A stretch of 64,000 nt of DNA from the NCBI RefSeq assembly GCF_002878395.1, contig NC_061122.1, forward strand, positions 74,495,458 through 74,559,457, read 5' to 3'. Of the stretch, positions 23,976-35,479 are shown in pieces. The notes below the pieces were generated by a model, which had not been told where the DNA came from, made no database searches, and was given only the letters and a program-made list of their open reading frames with translations. Numbering within the stretch: the first letter of the stretch is position 1; the number at the start of each line of letters is the position of its first letter. The position numbers and the translations under genes are program-made. This stretch comes from Capsicum annuum. Taxonomy: Eukaryota > Streptophyta > Magnoliopsida > Solanales > Solanaceae.

Positions 23976-25004
23976 GAACATTCCTCCTCGAATGAGACTG
24001 AGAGTAAGGGGAAGAACATAAACTGACACACACACTGATCCTGAATAACTAAAACATGATCTCATGACTAACATGACTTAAGAACTGAACATAACATACT
24101 GAACATGCATATCTGATGCATGACTGATAAGCTGAATTCATGCATATCTAATGCATGACAGATAATTGACTCGTGAATACATGACTGAATATGCTAATGA
24201 ACTGAATTTCCTGCAGTGAGAATGCTTATATGATGCATAATTACATGACCAAACTAATATATGAATGCATGACTTAATATGCAAGGGTACTTAGCACCAA
24301 GTTTGTAATGGAGATCTAAGTATGAACTGAATACCCAGTTTGTAATGAACACTAAACATGAAACTAAATAAGACTATGGAGAAATTTTATCTTTACGGGA
24401 AATGCCAATGAATCCAACATCGTCTTACTGAACCTGCATGAGCAGAAATATGAGAACCTAACTGAGTAAGTTTAAGAAAACTATTACGTGACTGAAAAAC
24501 AATAATTACCCTATAATTATGCTTGAAGTATGCATGAACTAGAACTTGAGAACATGACTGAGGCTGAAACACGATACATAAACTTAACTTCGTGAACTGA
24601 ACTAAGCCTCTAAATACTTGGCCCATAGCTAAGGTTAGGACTTTGAGGGTCAACTTATGAATACCCTATATTCTAAACAGGATTCCTTATGTGAAGAGAA
24701 ACTTAATTTAATACATAAGGGTTGAGAAAAAATGGGGTATCTCCCCCTTGGGGAACTATGTCCCTCTAAAAATGCTCACCTTACTGAGATACTGGGTGAT
24801 GCATAGGGCATCCATAGACCGATTCATGACCAAGAGTTTAAATTTGAGCCTATGCTCACTGGCATGACATGAATATTGAAAAAAGGGAAACTGTTCCTAA
24901 AATATCTCATCGCCTCCTGCACATAAGTGTGGTGCATAACACACGCACATATAAGACTCTAATAGATGTGGTTTTTAGACTTCTTAGGACTATATTGAAC
25001 CTTA
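23976..25004 (-). other. Gy-D internal region, non-coding
   Basis: No protein motif in six frames. Near the 3' LTR are two copies of a perfect short inverted repeat, CATGCATATCTRATGCATG (24104-24122 and 24139-24157), and a weaker third near 24230. A second polypurine-like tract is at 24737-24753. From about 24830 to 25000 it is leader sequence shared with Gy-C. Confidence 0.7.
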
Positions 25005-25019
25005 GGCTCAGATACCAAG
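25005..25019 (-). other. Primer-binding site of Gy-D
   Basis: The - strand reads CTTGGTATCTGAGCC, close to the initiator-methionine tRNA complement, two bases inside the 5' LTR that starts at 25022. Confidence 0.8.
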
Positions 25020-25021
25020 TT

Positions 25022-27350
25022 TGTAACGCCCTAATTTTCTAAACCAGAACACTACACTGTGCTCATGACCCTGAAGAACAACAAGCTTACCCATAACTGA
25101 TATCTGTACCAGTACACTGCATAATATAACATGATAATGCAGAAAGATGAACTAAAAAGCCATAAGGTTCAATATGGAACAAATATCTCATAATACACTA
25201 TCTGAAAATGGTATAACAATACAAAAAAAATCTAAAATAACTGCCTGAGATCAGTCCTATTTAGTGGGGGATCTCTGCGTATACTAATAATAAAGAAGAT
25301 TTGACTTAGTCTGAGATCATTCCTACCTAGTGGGCGATCTCTAAATCTGATTATGCTACTACTAATTGACCATAGTTGAGATCAGTCCTATATAATGGGT
25401 GATCTAGTAGTCTATTTATAATGACAAGTATTGACTGTATCTGATAGTTCTAAATCTGTATTACTGAGTTGAATTGACTATATTTAATAGTCCTGATTTC
25501 TGTAACTAAAACTGTGGGATTTATTCATCAAACCGACATGCCCTATACTAAGCTAACTGGGGTCTAACCTGTAACCCCAGCTGAAAGGGTGTCAGTATCA
25601 TACCACTGGTAAAGACAATTATTGTGGAGTCAGTCCTAATCTAACGGGTGACCCCTGGGATCAGTCAATACATTTAAATGTGCTAATGGGTGATCCCTGA
25701 GAGTGTCAGTCCTATCTAATGGGTGACATGTCGTACCTATGATGGTTACATAGTTCTTGAACTTGGGGATTGCTGCTAGGGATCCAAGTCCTATATAGCG
25801 GGTGAGTCCCCATCCCTAGGCTCACTCGATACTAAATCCTACTCCTATCTGAAAGACACTGAACTGATTAATTGAGCTGATCTGATTAACTGAACTGAAC
25901 TGCTACTAGTGCTATTATTTAGTGGAGCTAAACTGAATTTATTGAGTTCCATTGACTGATGGAATGCATTGAGTTTTGAGGACTGACTAAGAGTAATATA
26001 GTTACTGAGATAGACTGGGAATACAGAGGTTATTGAGATTACTGAGTACTGAGATCACTGAGACTACTGAACTGCTGAGATTACTGAGATTTATGAGATT
26101 TCTTGAGTCACATAACTGACTAAATTCTATGGATCATAGCTTGACTGAGGAGATCATAAAAACATTACATGGCTCTAGGCACAAAGCTAAATGCTCTGGT
26201 ACAAGTACCCCCAGGACTCGATGAGAAGAAACTGACATAGCATGGCTTACTTGAACATATGACCAACAACACAATTCAATTTTCATTTATTGAAGCAATT
26301 CATCAAACATGTGATATACAAAAGCTTGTACATACATGGGTATTTCATGATATCATACTATTTGGGCATTGTTCCTTCATCTATGCATTTAATCATACAC
26401 ATAATAGACATAGAATGTATAAACAACATTATACAACCACCAAACATCATGATTCATCTCTAATTTCATCATCCAAGGGTTTTAATCCTAGGTTTAAATG
26501 AATCTACATCATTATTAATTGATTACATATGCAATTTATCACCAAACATGAATTAGAATGCAATTAGTCATTATCAACATGAACAAGACTAATCCAATCA
26601 TGAAATTCATAAAGAAAATTCATAACTTGAATTTAGAAAAGAGATTCTTGGACTTCATGGACAAAAGGAGTCCATGAATGAACACTACACATACCTTAGT
26701 TTGTGATTCTACGAAGAATGATAGAGAGATTCTTGAAAGTTGATGGTGAATTCCCCAGGAATTGAACCTTTTATGAAAACCTTAGGGCTTGTTCTTGAGA
26801 GTTTTTAAGAGTAATTGAGTATAAGCTGCTAAATTATGGCCAAATCTCGTGTTATAAGGCTTATATAGGGTGGGAAATTGACCCTTTTAACCCTAGGACA
26901 CATCTTTAATTTCTGAGAAAATTTCTTGGTTTTCATCCTTAGCACGACCCGCCACTATCGTGCCAAGTTACTGGAAAGTAAGAAATGGGAAAATGCACGG
27001 TGGCGCAACATGGAGCTATCGTGTTGCCACCTTGTCTATGATCTATAAGTATGGCACAATACACCACTATCATGGAGTAACACTGGAAATTAACAACTGC
27101 TATTTAAGCTATATCTGCAATGTGCTGAAGGCTCAGGTGATCACTGTCTTAATAAAAAGGCTCTAACTCTTCACCCGAGTGTCAGATTTGGGTGAATTTG
27201 GTATCGATGGAAATCTTATTTGATTTCCTGCATGATAAAAAGTGAAAATATTGAAAATACCATGTGTAAAAAAGTAGATTCATCTTTCAAAGAAAGTGTC
27301 TAACATTCTTGGCGAAACTTTTCAATTTAGGAAAAGTACGGGGTATTACA
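25022..27350 (-). repeat. 5' LTR of Gy-D (2329 bp, internally deleted)
   Basis: It starts TGTAACGCCCTAATTTTC and ends ggggtattaca at 27350. It is collinear with 20886-23960 except for a missing segment of about 680 bp near 25240 and the lack of the 156-bp duplication. It also contains the hairpin-motif array (25245-25810) and a short gattactgag-type repeat run (25990-26105). Confidence 0.85.
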
Positions 27351-27355
27351 TAATC
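27351..27355. other. Right target-site duplication of Gy-D
   Basis: TAATC, identical to 20881-20885. Confidence 0.9.
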
Positions 27356-29126
27356 TAAGTTCTATTTTGAGCTGGGTGACTGTGTCTGACAGTCCTGATT
27401 CTAAAATAGATCAAAGGTTTATACTGAGTCTTAGACTAAAACTGTGGGAGTGTTCATCTAACCGGCATACCCCGAGTATAAATGAGTTGGGGTCCAACCT
27501 CTGACCCCAGTTAGAAGTGTGTTAGCACCTTGCCATGGTAACCATCTCTGTCAGGAAGATCTTTCATCAACCCACGCTGGCAGGAAAACTCATACAAGAT
27601 GTTTCAACCCTAGACTGGCAGGAAAACTCATACGAGATATTTCAACCCTATACTAGCAGGAAGACATCTCAACCTATGCTGGCTACGTAGTTCTATAACG
27701 CAGGGATTGCTACTAAGGGTCAAACCCTTTACTGAAAAGAATACCCCCATCCCTGGGTTCACTCGGTGCTAAATCCTACTCCCAACTGAATGGACAGTAA
27801 AATAATTTCTAAACTGTTCTAGGCTAGACTGAACTGTTATTGATCATGTTGACTGACTGAATTGGACTGAGTTCACTAAGTACTATAACTGATCAAATGT
27901 TCTGAGTTTCATTTGCTAACTAGATATACTTTTTTCTATACTGACTAAATGCCACTCTACTTGACATTACTAAGACTACTCTGAAGCTACTGTAATTCTA
28001 GGTTAACAACTATTTTGTTGGGCATTAAATACCCCAGGAACTTGATAACTTGAAAAGTAAACCATATCATGATCTTGAAAAGCATTATAATGTTCCTAGC
28101 TCATTCATAGAGACATTTTGTCAAACACATGTAAGATATAAGCGTGTACATATGCTAGCATGTCATAATTTCCCAATTTAATCCATATGAGCAATTTATC
28201 AAACACTTGGGGGATGTAATCTATGTACATAATACAAATCAACATGTAGGCATCATGATTTTTGATCCCAACTTACAAACTCAAGGTCTTTAACATGAAT
28301 TCATATAATACTACACACATGTCTAATACATTTACATAAATCTTGTAATAAATCATGGATTAGACACCCAACTAACATCATAATCATAAATACATTCAAG
28401 CCTAATATGGAATTCATGAATTCAATAAACTTAAAGTTTTAAAAGAGGCTCTTGAACTCCAAGGGTGGAAGGGAACCCTTGGATGACCACCTAACATACT
28501 TTTCTGCTTGAATTCCTGATGATTGATTATGAATTTCTTGAATCTTGATCTTGACTTTGATGGTTAGGGTTTGTTCTTGAGAGGATTTTAGAGAAAATAG
28601 GAGATTTTTCCCTTTGAACTGATTGATTTTATGTTTCTGGGCTGAATAGAAGTTGTATAAAGACCCTTTTACACATCTGGATGCGGAATTAAAACATAAA
28701 ACTATGCCCACTGATGCACAGGTCGACGCACCACGCCGATGGAATCAATATGATGACCAATGCGCCATGTTGAGTTTGTGTTGTTAAGTGTAATTACACT
28801 AAAAGTTAGGGGAAATTTATCTAGCGACATGATGGGTTATACAACACGTCAAGATCTCATCGATCCACTATTTTGGTCACCTGAACATGGTTCAAATGAG
28901 GACCAAAATATCCAAAACTCTTCTGAAGTGACCTACTGACATACTTGATCATGAATAAACCTAGAAATCAATACTCAAAGGTCATAAGGGTTATGAGATA
29001 GGATCGCCAACTTACAAAGCCTAAAATACTTCTAAGTTTACACACTTAGCTAAAATTTGTATGTCTGGGACCTCATTTCAAGCTTTAACAGACTTAGTTA
29101 AGCTTAGAATTTTGCGGGGACTGACA
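27356..29126 (-). repeat. 5' LTR of Gy-C, second segment
   Basis: Continues the LTR from 20880 and matches 13805-15594. It holds a 38-bp tandem repeat (units starting 27577, 27615 and, shorter, 27653, each with ctggcaggaaaactc or ctagcagg) where the other LTR has fewer units. It ends gcggggactgaca at 29126. Confidence 0.85.
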
Positions 29127-29131
29127 GAAAT
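29127..29131. other. Right target-site duplication of Gy-C
   Basis: GAAAT, matching GAAAG at 13020-13024 with one difference. Confidence 0.7.
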
Positions 29132-31191
29132 CGTCTAAACCTGAAGAGTTATTGGTACAAGTCCCCAACTATGTTTGACTAACTGAAATAACATTAAGTA
29201 AAAGAACTGGAATAAATGATTAATAAAATGACTAGTCCTTGTCTGATGATGACTCACTACTACTACAGCTGAGTGGTACTAGTATGAGAAAAATATAATC
29301 TGGGAACTGTGCATCTGAAACTATGTTATAATACAACATAGCCCAAAAGAGTGTATGTGCCAGCACTTTGAATGCACTTGTAAGTGAGATGGTAAACAAG
29401 TTGAGACACATGCATTCTAAGAATGAATGCATGAACATGATGAATGAATGCAAGACCAATTATAAAAATGTACTGAAAATATGTGAATAACTAAATAATA
29501 GATATACTGAATACTTGGTCAAGTAAATATGAACTGAACATCATCTAAAATATTGAACTAGAAACTATGGAAACTAACATGTAACTGACATGCTCCAATC
29601 TAAGAAAATTTTGGTACTACCTGTAAGCCTAGTTTGAAGGGTGCTAGTACCTTAACAAAGGTACCAACACTGGCTGGTATGGATCCACTAAACTGATGTC
29701 CTGAATAACTAAGATGGCACTATTCTACTAACGGGTGACCTATATTAGGGTGTCAGTCCTCAACTGGCAGGTGACCTCTCATAACCTACACGGGCAATGT
29801 ATTTTTGGCACTTAGGGCATTCTACTTAAGGTCTCAGTCCTCAATGGGTGGGTGAGCCTTCATCCCTATATTCACTCGATGGTAAGTCTTATTCTCAACT
29901 GAACTGACACAGATGCTGATAAAATTCTTAACATGACTTATACTAACAAATGCTCAATGTTATAATACTTTGAATTTAATAATAAAAGTATGTTTTGTAT
30001 GACTTGTAACCTGAAATCTATAACATGCATGAATATCTAGGTATTGGGAGTTCATAACTGTCAAGCACAGACTAATGTAATGGAACAGGATAAGGAATAA
30101 ACTGACCATGGTATAGAAAATCATAAGGAGTACTCAATAATTCAATAACTTATCGTGTTATGGACAAGTGAGATTATCAAACTTATGGAAACACAATTCT
30201 CATGCGGAAGCATATTTTCATGGTTCATGACAACAACAACTAAAATAAAGTTCATAAATATTATATTTGACTTGGAACCCAATAAAAAGAGAAAAGGGTT
30301 TGTACTTTTAAATTAAGAAAGTTTTTGGCACACAATGGATGGAAGGGACCCACTGATGAAATCCCACATACCAGAGAATAGATTTCTTTGTGAAATTCTT
30401 GAAGTTAATCTTCTTCTTTGGAAACCATAGTTTAATCTTGAGGAAAAAGTGAATCACTTTATTTTTCTTAAAGAAGTGATTTCTGAAGTTATGTAGGTTT
30501 AGGGTAGTTTTAATCCACCAATAACTTATGTTGGGATACCCAAATGACGTGTGTTTGGGGTTAAAAGGGGTAGAAATTACCCAAGAGGCGTTTTGAAAAT
30601 GTACAAGAATTATGGGTTCACAGTCATTACGACTGGTTATGATTCATAGTCTGAGTCAAAATTGGAGGTCTTGGGATCTTGGGTCCTTTCTGCTATGACT
30701 ACAACTTCCATTCTATTTACTCGTTATAACTGACTACGAGTCGTTTTGAGGATTCATAGTCTAGGACGTGATTATTGGACCCCTTACTGGTCAGGTCATG
30801 AGTCCATACAATGAATAATAATGTTAGAATATAAATTATGTGTTGGACTTGGTACCACTGGAATGGGTTCTTGGTGGAACACTATTGTAACTACGAGTCC
30901 TTCCTAACCACTAGTAGCTCCTATTACGAGTCGTGGATTGGAGTCGTAGTCATTGAGCTAAAACTGAAGGTTCTTTCACTTATGACTATGACAACTTATA
31001 ATGACTTATAATGTCTTATTATGGATTATCACAGGAGTCATAGCCACTAGAAGCTAATCGACACTTAAAGGGAAAACTTGCGTAACTTTCTGCCACGATA
31101 TCAGATCGAGATGAGACTTGTGGCATTGGAACGCCAACTTAGTGGCATATATTTTGAGGGCTTTAAAGCTTAAAAATTTTGGGGTATTACA
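29132..31191 (-). repeat. Gy-A2 3' LTR, second segment
   Basis: Resumes the LTR interrupted at 13024 and runs to ggggtattaca at 31191. It is collinear with Gy-A1 1205-3060. The - strand begins TGTAATACCCC, the canonical start, preceded by a polypurine tract. Confidence 0.8.
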
Positions 31192-31206
31192 ATATCCCCC
31201 TTGGAA
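31192..31206 (-). other. Polypurine tract of Gy-A2
   Basis: The - strand reads TTCCAAGGGGGATAT beside the LTR. It marks 29132-31191 as the 3' LTR. The untranslated 3' region follows to about 31440. Confidence 0.75.
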
Positions 31207-31439
31207 TTATTCATCCCCAAATAAAATTGTCTGAGATGGGATACTAGGAAAAACTGATATCATGCACTAAACATTTATTAGCTAAATCATTACTAAATAT
31301 CTTGATATAAAACATGATGCATGGACTGAACTGAATACATGAATGCATAATATGACATAAGGATGGATAGCTAAGAAAGAAAATGAGTGAATTAATTAAT
31401 TAAGGAAACCATTACCTTAAGCTGAATATGGATTTGAAG

Positions 31440-32290
31440 AGAAAATATAGGGGTAATTGGTCCGCATATCAACTTTCACATCGCAAGTAGCTCCCTCCAC
31501 TAACTACTTTCTCTACAGAACTTTCACTAAAGTAGCTTCGTTATTCCTCAACCTACAAATTTGACAGTCTAGGATCTCAACTAGGACTTTATCATAGAAG
31601 AGGCTATCGCAAATATCCAAACTCTCTAAAGTAAAGACTGAAGCTGGATCACCAATGTATTTCTTTAGCAAAGAGACATGGAATACTGGATTCACTGATG
31701 ATAACTCCGAAGGTAACTCTAACTCATAGGTTAACTTCCCAAAATGGCACAAAATCCTATAAGGGTCAACATAGAAAAGAATGAGCTTTTCTCGTTTACC
31801 AAATATCTTTTGCCCTTTCATAGGAAAAATTATAAAAAAAACACTAAGTGACCAATATCAAACTCAAGCTTACTCTTTCTCACATCTGCATAAGATTTCT
31901 GTTAACTCTTGCTATCATCAGCCTTTCTCAAATCAATTAAACTTTTTCCATCATATTATACACTAAGTTTGTCCCTATCAAAGAAGATTAGCCAAACTCA
32001 AACCAACCAATAGGATACCTACACCTCCTACCAAAAAAAGCCTCAAATAGAGCCATGAAAATACTATAGTGATAGTTTTTATTATAGGTAAACTCAATCA
32101 AAGGCAAGTGATCGTCTAAACTACCCTTAAAATAGATGACATAATCCCTCAACATGTCCTCTAATATTAGAATAGTCATCTCTACCTAACCATCTGTCTA
32201 GGGGTGAAAAGTCATACTAAGATGAACTTGGGTACAAAGTCCTTCCTGAAAAGCCTTCCCAACTATTGATCATATATGATTAAAGGTCAG
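31440..32290 (-). pseudogene. Gy-A2 integrase core end and chromodomain-like C-terminus, truncated
   Basis: This is the end of gypsy pol. From 32260 downward it reads CTQVHLSMTFHP, a stop and TDG (the family's HPQTDGQ-ER block), then LEDMLRDYVIYFKGSLDDHL, FTYNKNYHYSIFMALFEAFF and GRRCRYPIGW (to 31988). After a shift, 31821-31513 is open and gives FGKREKLILFYVDPYRIL, GKLTYELELPSELSSVNPVF, HVSLLKKYIGDPA and VEILDCQICRLRNNEATLVK. This is the conserved chromodomain-like tail in which the VEILDRQ-RLRNKE motif is clear. The element breaks off at about 32290: the integrase N-terminus, RT, protease, gag and 5' LTR are missing. Confidence 0.85.
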
Positions 32291-33012
32291 GATTGCCTTA
32301 ACTTCTTTCACTTTTATTAATAATAACATAAGAAACCTTGATCTTTTTAACACTTAAATAGCCTCCCACCTATCACTTTTCTGTCCTTTATCTATCATCA
32401 AACCAACAGTCAACTACTTCTTATTTTTCCCAATGCCACCACTAGTGGAGGCTCTTTTTCTCTACTATCAACAAACATCAATTGTTACCTCCCAGCCACT
32501 GCGCCTATCGTTGCTCCATTTAGCTACCAACAAAATAACACCATCATTGACCAGAGCCCAATGACCAGTAACTCTAGCTACTACTCATGAGGAATCCCAT
32601 CTACAGCAAACCTTATTTCCAGCTTCCACGCACTACTATTCCATTGAAGAGAACTAATTCCACTTCACACCAGCCACCGCTACCACCACTAGTGAACTAT
32701 AAAAGCTATCCCTACACCATCGTCATTGTACAGCAGCCATGCAGCCGATGAACATACCCTATGATAGAGCACTCCTCTCTCCCTTCCTATTTTTTCTCTC
32801 TTTTCACTGCATTCGACTATAAGGCAGCAATAACTCCAACTTATTTTTGTTTCAAGTCTGGATGGAACAACTTTTGTTAGTATAACATTGGCAAAAATCA
32901 CTGTCAATTTTATCTTTAATCCTTTTTACATTGATTATTTCAATAAATTATCTTTAATAATATTAATAGGTGTGTTACACCTTTGATTTTAAGTGATTAT
33001 TTTATCAACAAA
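32291..33012. other. Unassigned spacer between Gy-A2 and Gy-E
   Basis: No recognisable protein. The part at 32430-32760 is unusually GC-balanced for the window and rich in ccacca/gccacc words. An open stretch on the - strand at 32689-32907 resembles nothing I know. It may be part of the CACTA element that ends at 54765, but nothing shows this. Confidence 0.4.
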
Positions 33013-35216
33013 CAAAAATACCCTGGGTTTTAGTCCATGGAAATTTCTGGTGTTTTGAACTCATTGTCCTAGTAATGACTCACCATATGAATCATATGGC
33101 ATGGGTATGGGTTAGGAGACCCTAGTGATTAGGAGTCCAGTGGGTGGTCGTTAGAATTCTTCTATGGTTACGATTGGGGTAGAATAAGTCATTAGGGATG
33201 GTGACAGATTTTTTGGTCGGTTCCTTAATCAACCTAGCAACAAAGTGACATGACTTGGATCTGAGTACAAGTGGCTCACTAAGATCCATGAGGATAGGTT
33301 ACGGATGGTAAGATTAAGTCATATGTTTTGTAGGGTCCAATTGCTCTGGATTCAACCTGGGATATGACTGGATCGTACAAGTCCTATGGTCTGGTCACGA
33401 GTGGGGGTCAGTCATGCATGGTGGACTATGTATGGGTGTCTAACTTAATATCTTGGTGATGACTCAATGGTACGAGTTGTATGTTGTGGTCACGAGTCAC
33501 AGGGTCGACTCGTAATCACCTATGGTAGTCTTTTAGTTTTAAGTTGGGGAATTCTATACATTTTCCCCTTTTTAATTCCCTTTGAGTACACGACTACAAA
33601 CATATTTTGGGACTTTATTAACCTATTATTCCCAATCAAACCATCATAAGATCTCATTCAAGCAAAAGACCAGGTTTTCATCAGGATAATCAATTAAAAA
33701 TTTTAGTGGTGGTTTTTATTTATCTTTCTTGGTGTCTAAGTCATGTTAATCCTCCATCATTGTTATTTTATTAAAGGCATATATTTTAATGTATGATTTT
33801 TATGGTTTTGTTATAGTTTTAAATAAAGGTTGGAGGCTCTTGGGTTGTTCATCATTGAATATTATTTATCATGGTTTAATTATGATTTTCCTTGTTTTAG
33901 TTATTTTTTTATATGGGTGCATGGGAATGGTAATTTAATTAAGGGTCATGGTTGAGCCTCAAATTAGATTATTTTAGTTTTGTTAATGGCATAGGTAAAA
34001 TTACCAATAAGAAGGATTTTGTCACATAGTTTGACTATTCTTTGAATCCTTGAATCGCATAAATGGTTAAAAAAACATGAGATGGTTTTGGTTATTTTCT
34101 TATAATTTTTGGAAAGGATGTGATGGCCAATATTATGGTTTAAATATGCAATGGTGGGGTCAAATTGGCTAAATAGTTTATATGGCATAAGGTAATAGAT
34201 GTGTAATTTTTGGTATGACGAGACCAATGGTTAATTCCTAATTAAATGACTCTTTGGTAAATAATTTGGGTATGTGCAAATGGTTTAATTGGGCTTAAAG
34301 GGAGTTGACTAGCAAAGTCATGTAAGGTAGAGGTCCCGGGGGGAATCGATATTGGAAACTCCTGTTTTCCAATACAAGTGTGGCCTTGGTGGCCATGTGA
34401 ATTATGTCACACTTTATATTTTTAGGATGTACTTGTAATCCCAAGCTTCTTTTCTCTGGGGTGTGTCTAACAAGCACTGGGGCCTTGTTAATAGGGAAAG
34501 CTAAATCCAAATAGATTATGGGTTATTTTAGGATGTCCAAGCTACACAATGCAGGTTAAGGCTTTAATTTTATGCTAAAACTTGTTCCCTATCCCAGCCT
34601 GGTATATATGTATATATGTGATTGCATGTGGTTATTTTATTAGGTTTTGAATGATGGCATTATTTTATCTTTATCCTTGACTTACATTCTAGCATTTACC
34701 TCACTAGCCATCTTTGAGGGTTGTATCCCAATGGGATGTAGCAACAGACCATACTACTATTCTTCTTATTCAATAACTTGGATTCAGCTATTTCTTAATT
34801 TAGAATAAAATGGTGAGATTTCATACTTTGGAAGTCTCAACTTCATGCTATGGATATCTCTTCATTTATGTTATTACATTAGACTTGGTTTTGTCTATAG
34901 TTGGGGGCATGTCCCGATTGGATGTTTTTTCATTCTGGTTAGAGTCTTTGTCTAGTAATTATTGGTATGGGCAGTATCAGTATTAGTGCCAGCCATTGTA
35001 TTGGTATTGGCATTGAGATTGGAAATAGTTGGTTAATTAATTATGGATTTTGATTTAGGTTTTAGTTTACTATCATGTTTCTTGATTATTGTTATTTTAT
35101 CTTGTTCTATGTTTTGAATTCATCTGGCATATGGTGTTAGGAGGTTAAGTGGTCTCCAGTCCTTGTTGGACTTGAGATGCCCGATATGACTAGGCGCTAG
35201 TTTGGGTTATGTTAGA
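33013..35216 (+). repeat. 5' LTR of Gy-E (about 2204 bp)
   Basis: Matches 40242-42505 from ataccctgggtttt (33018) to the tip gttatgttaga (35206-35216). It contains repeated acgagtcgta/gactcgtaat words. The primer-binding site follows at once. Confidence 0.85.
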
Positions 35217-35231
35217 TTGGTATCAAAGCCC
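35217..35231 (+). other. Primer-binding site of Gy-E
   Basis: TTGGTATCAAAGCCC, one base from the initiator-methionine tRNA complement TGGTATCAGAGCC, directly after the LTR. Confidence 0.8.
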
Positions 35232-35479
35232 TAGGTTCAAGGTCAATTGGGTGTTCAACTAGGTCATGTTGAGTAGAGTATCTTTTAGGGGTGTGTAGAT
35301 TGCCACTCATAAGGGAGAGGCTATGAGGCATTTAGGAATGTTTCTTTTTCTTGTGTTCCATTTTTAGTTGTGAGTCTAAGGTCTTGAAATCTACTCTAAT
35401 ACCTAGTTGTTTGCTTTTTATATTATTCCTTCTCAATAATTTAAAGATCAAGGAAACTTCTCTGTCCCACTTGGGAACA

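Larger units (their letters stand above)
20886..27350 (-). mobile_element. Gy-D, coding-free LTR retrotransposon nested in Gy-C
   Basis: A complete insertion with two LTRs (20886-23960 and 25022-27350), polypurine tract, primer-binding site and a perfect 5-bp target duplication. Only about 1.06 kb lies between the LTRs and no gag or pol motif can be read there. The internal sequence matches only the untranslated parts of Gy-C (the leader near 19915-20100 and the block near 16350-16620), so it is a non-autonomous deletion derivative. It must have been moved by proteins supplied from another element. Confidence 0.9.
13025..29126 (-). mobile_element. Gy-C, Ty3/gypsy retrotransposon with Gy-D nested in its 5' LTR
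   Basis: This is a full-span gypsy element of about 9.6 kb once Gy-D (20886-27350 and one TAATC copy) is removed. Left to right on the + strand: 3' LTR, polypurine tract, integrase C-terminus, 1.9 kb non-coding, RT, protease, zinc knuckle, leader, primer-binding site, and split 5' LTR. It sits in the Gy-A2 LTR with a 5-bp target duplication. The gag capsid, RNase H and integrase catalytic core are missing, so it could not move by itself even before point decay. Confidence 0.85.

Noticed and set aside
32430..32907. ccacca-rich stretch that might be a proline-rich gene
   Set aside because: Frames are short, none shows a steady repeat of residues, and no start, splice or family signal supports a gene.
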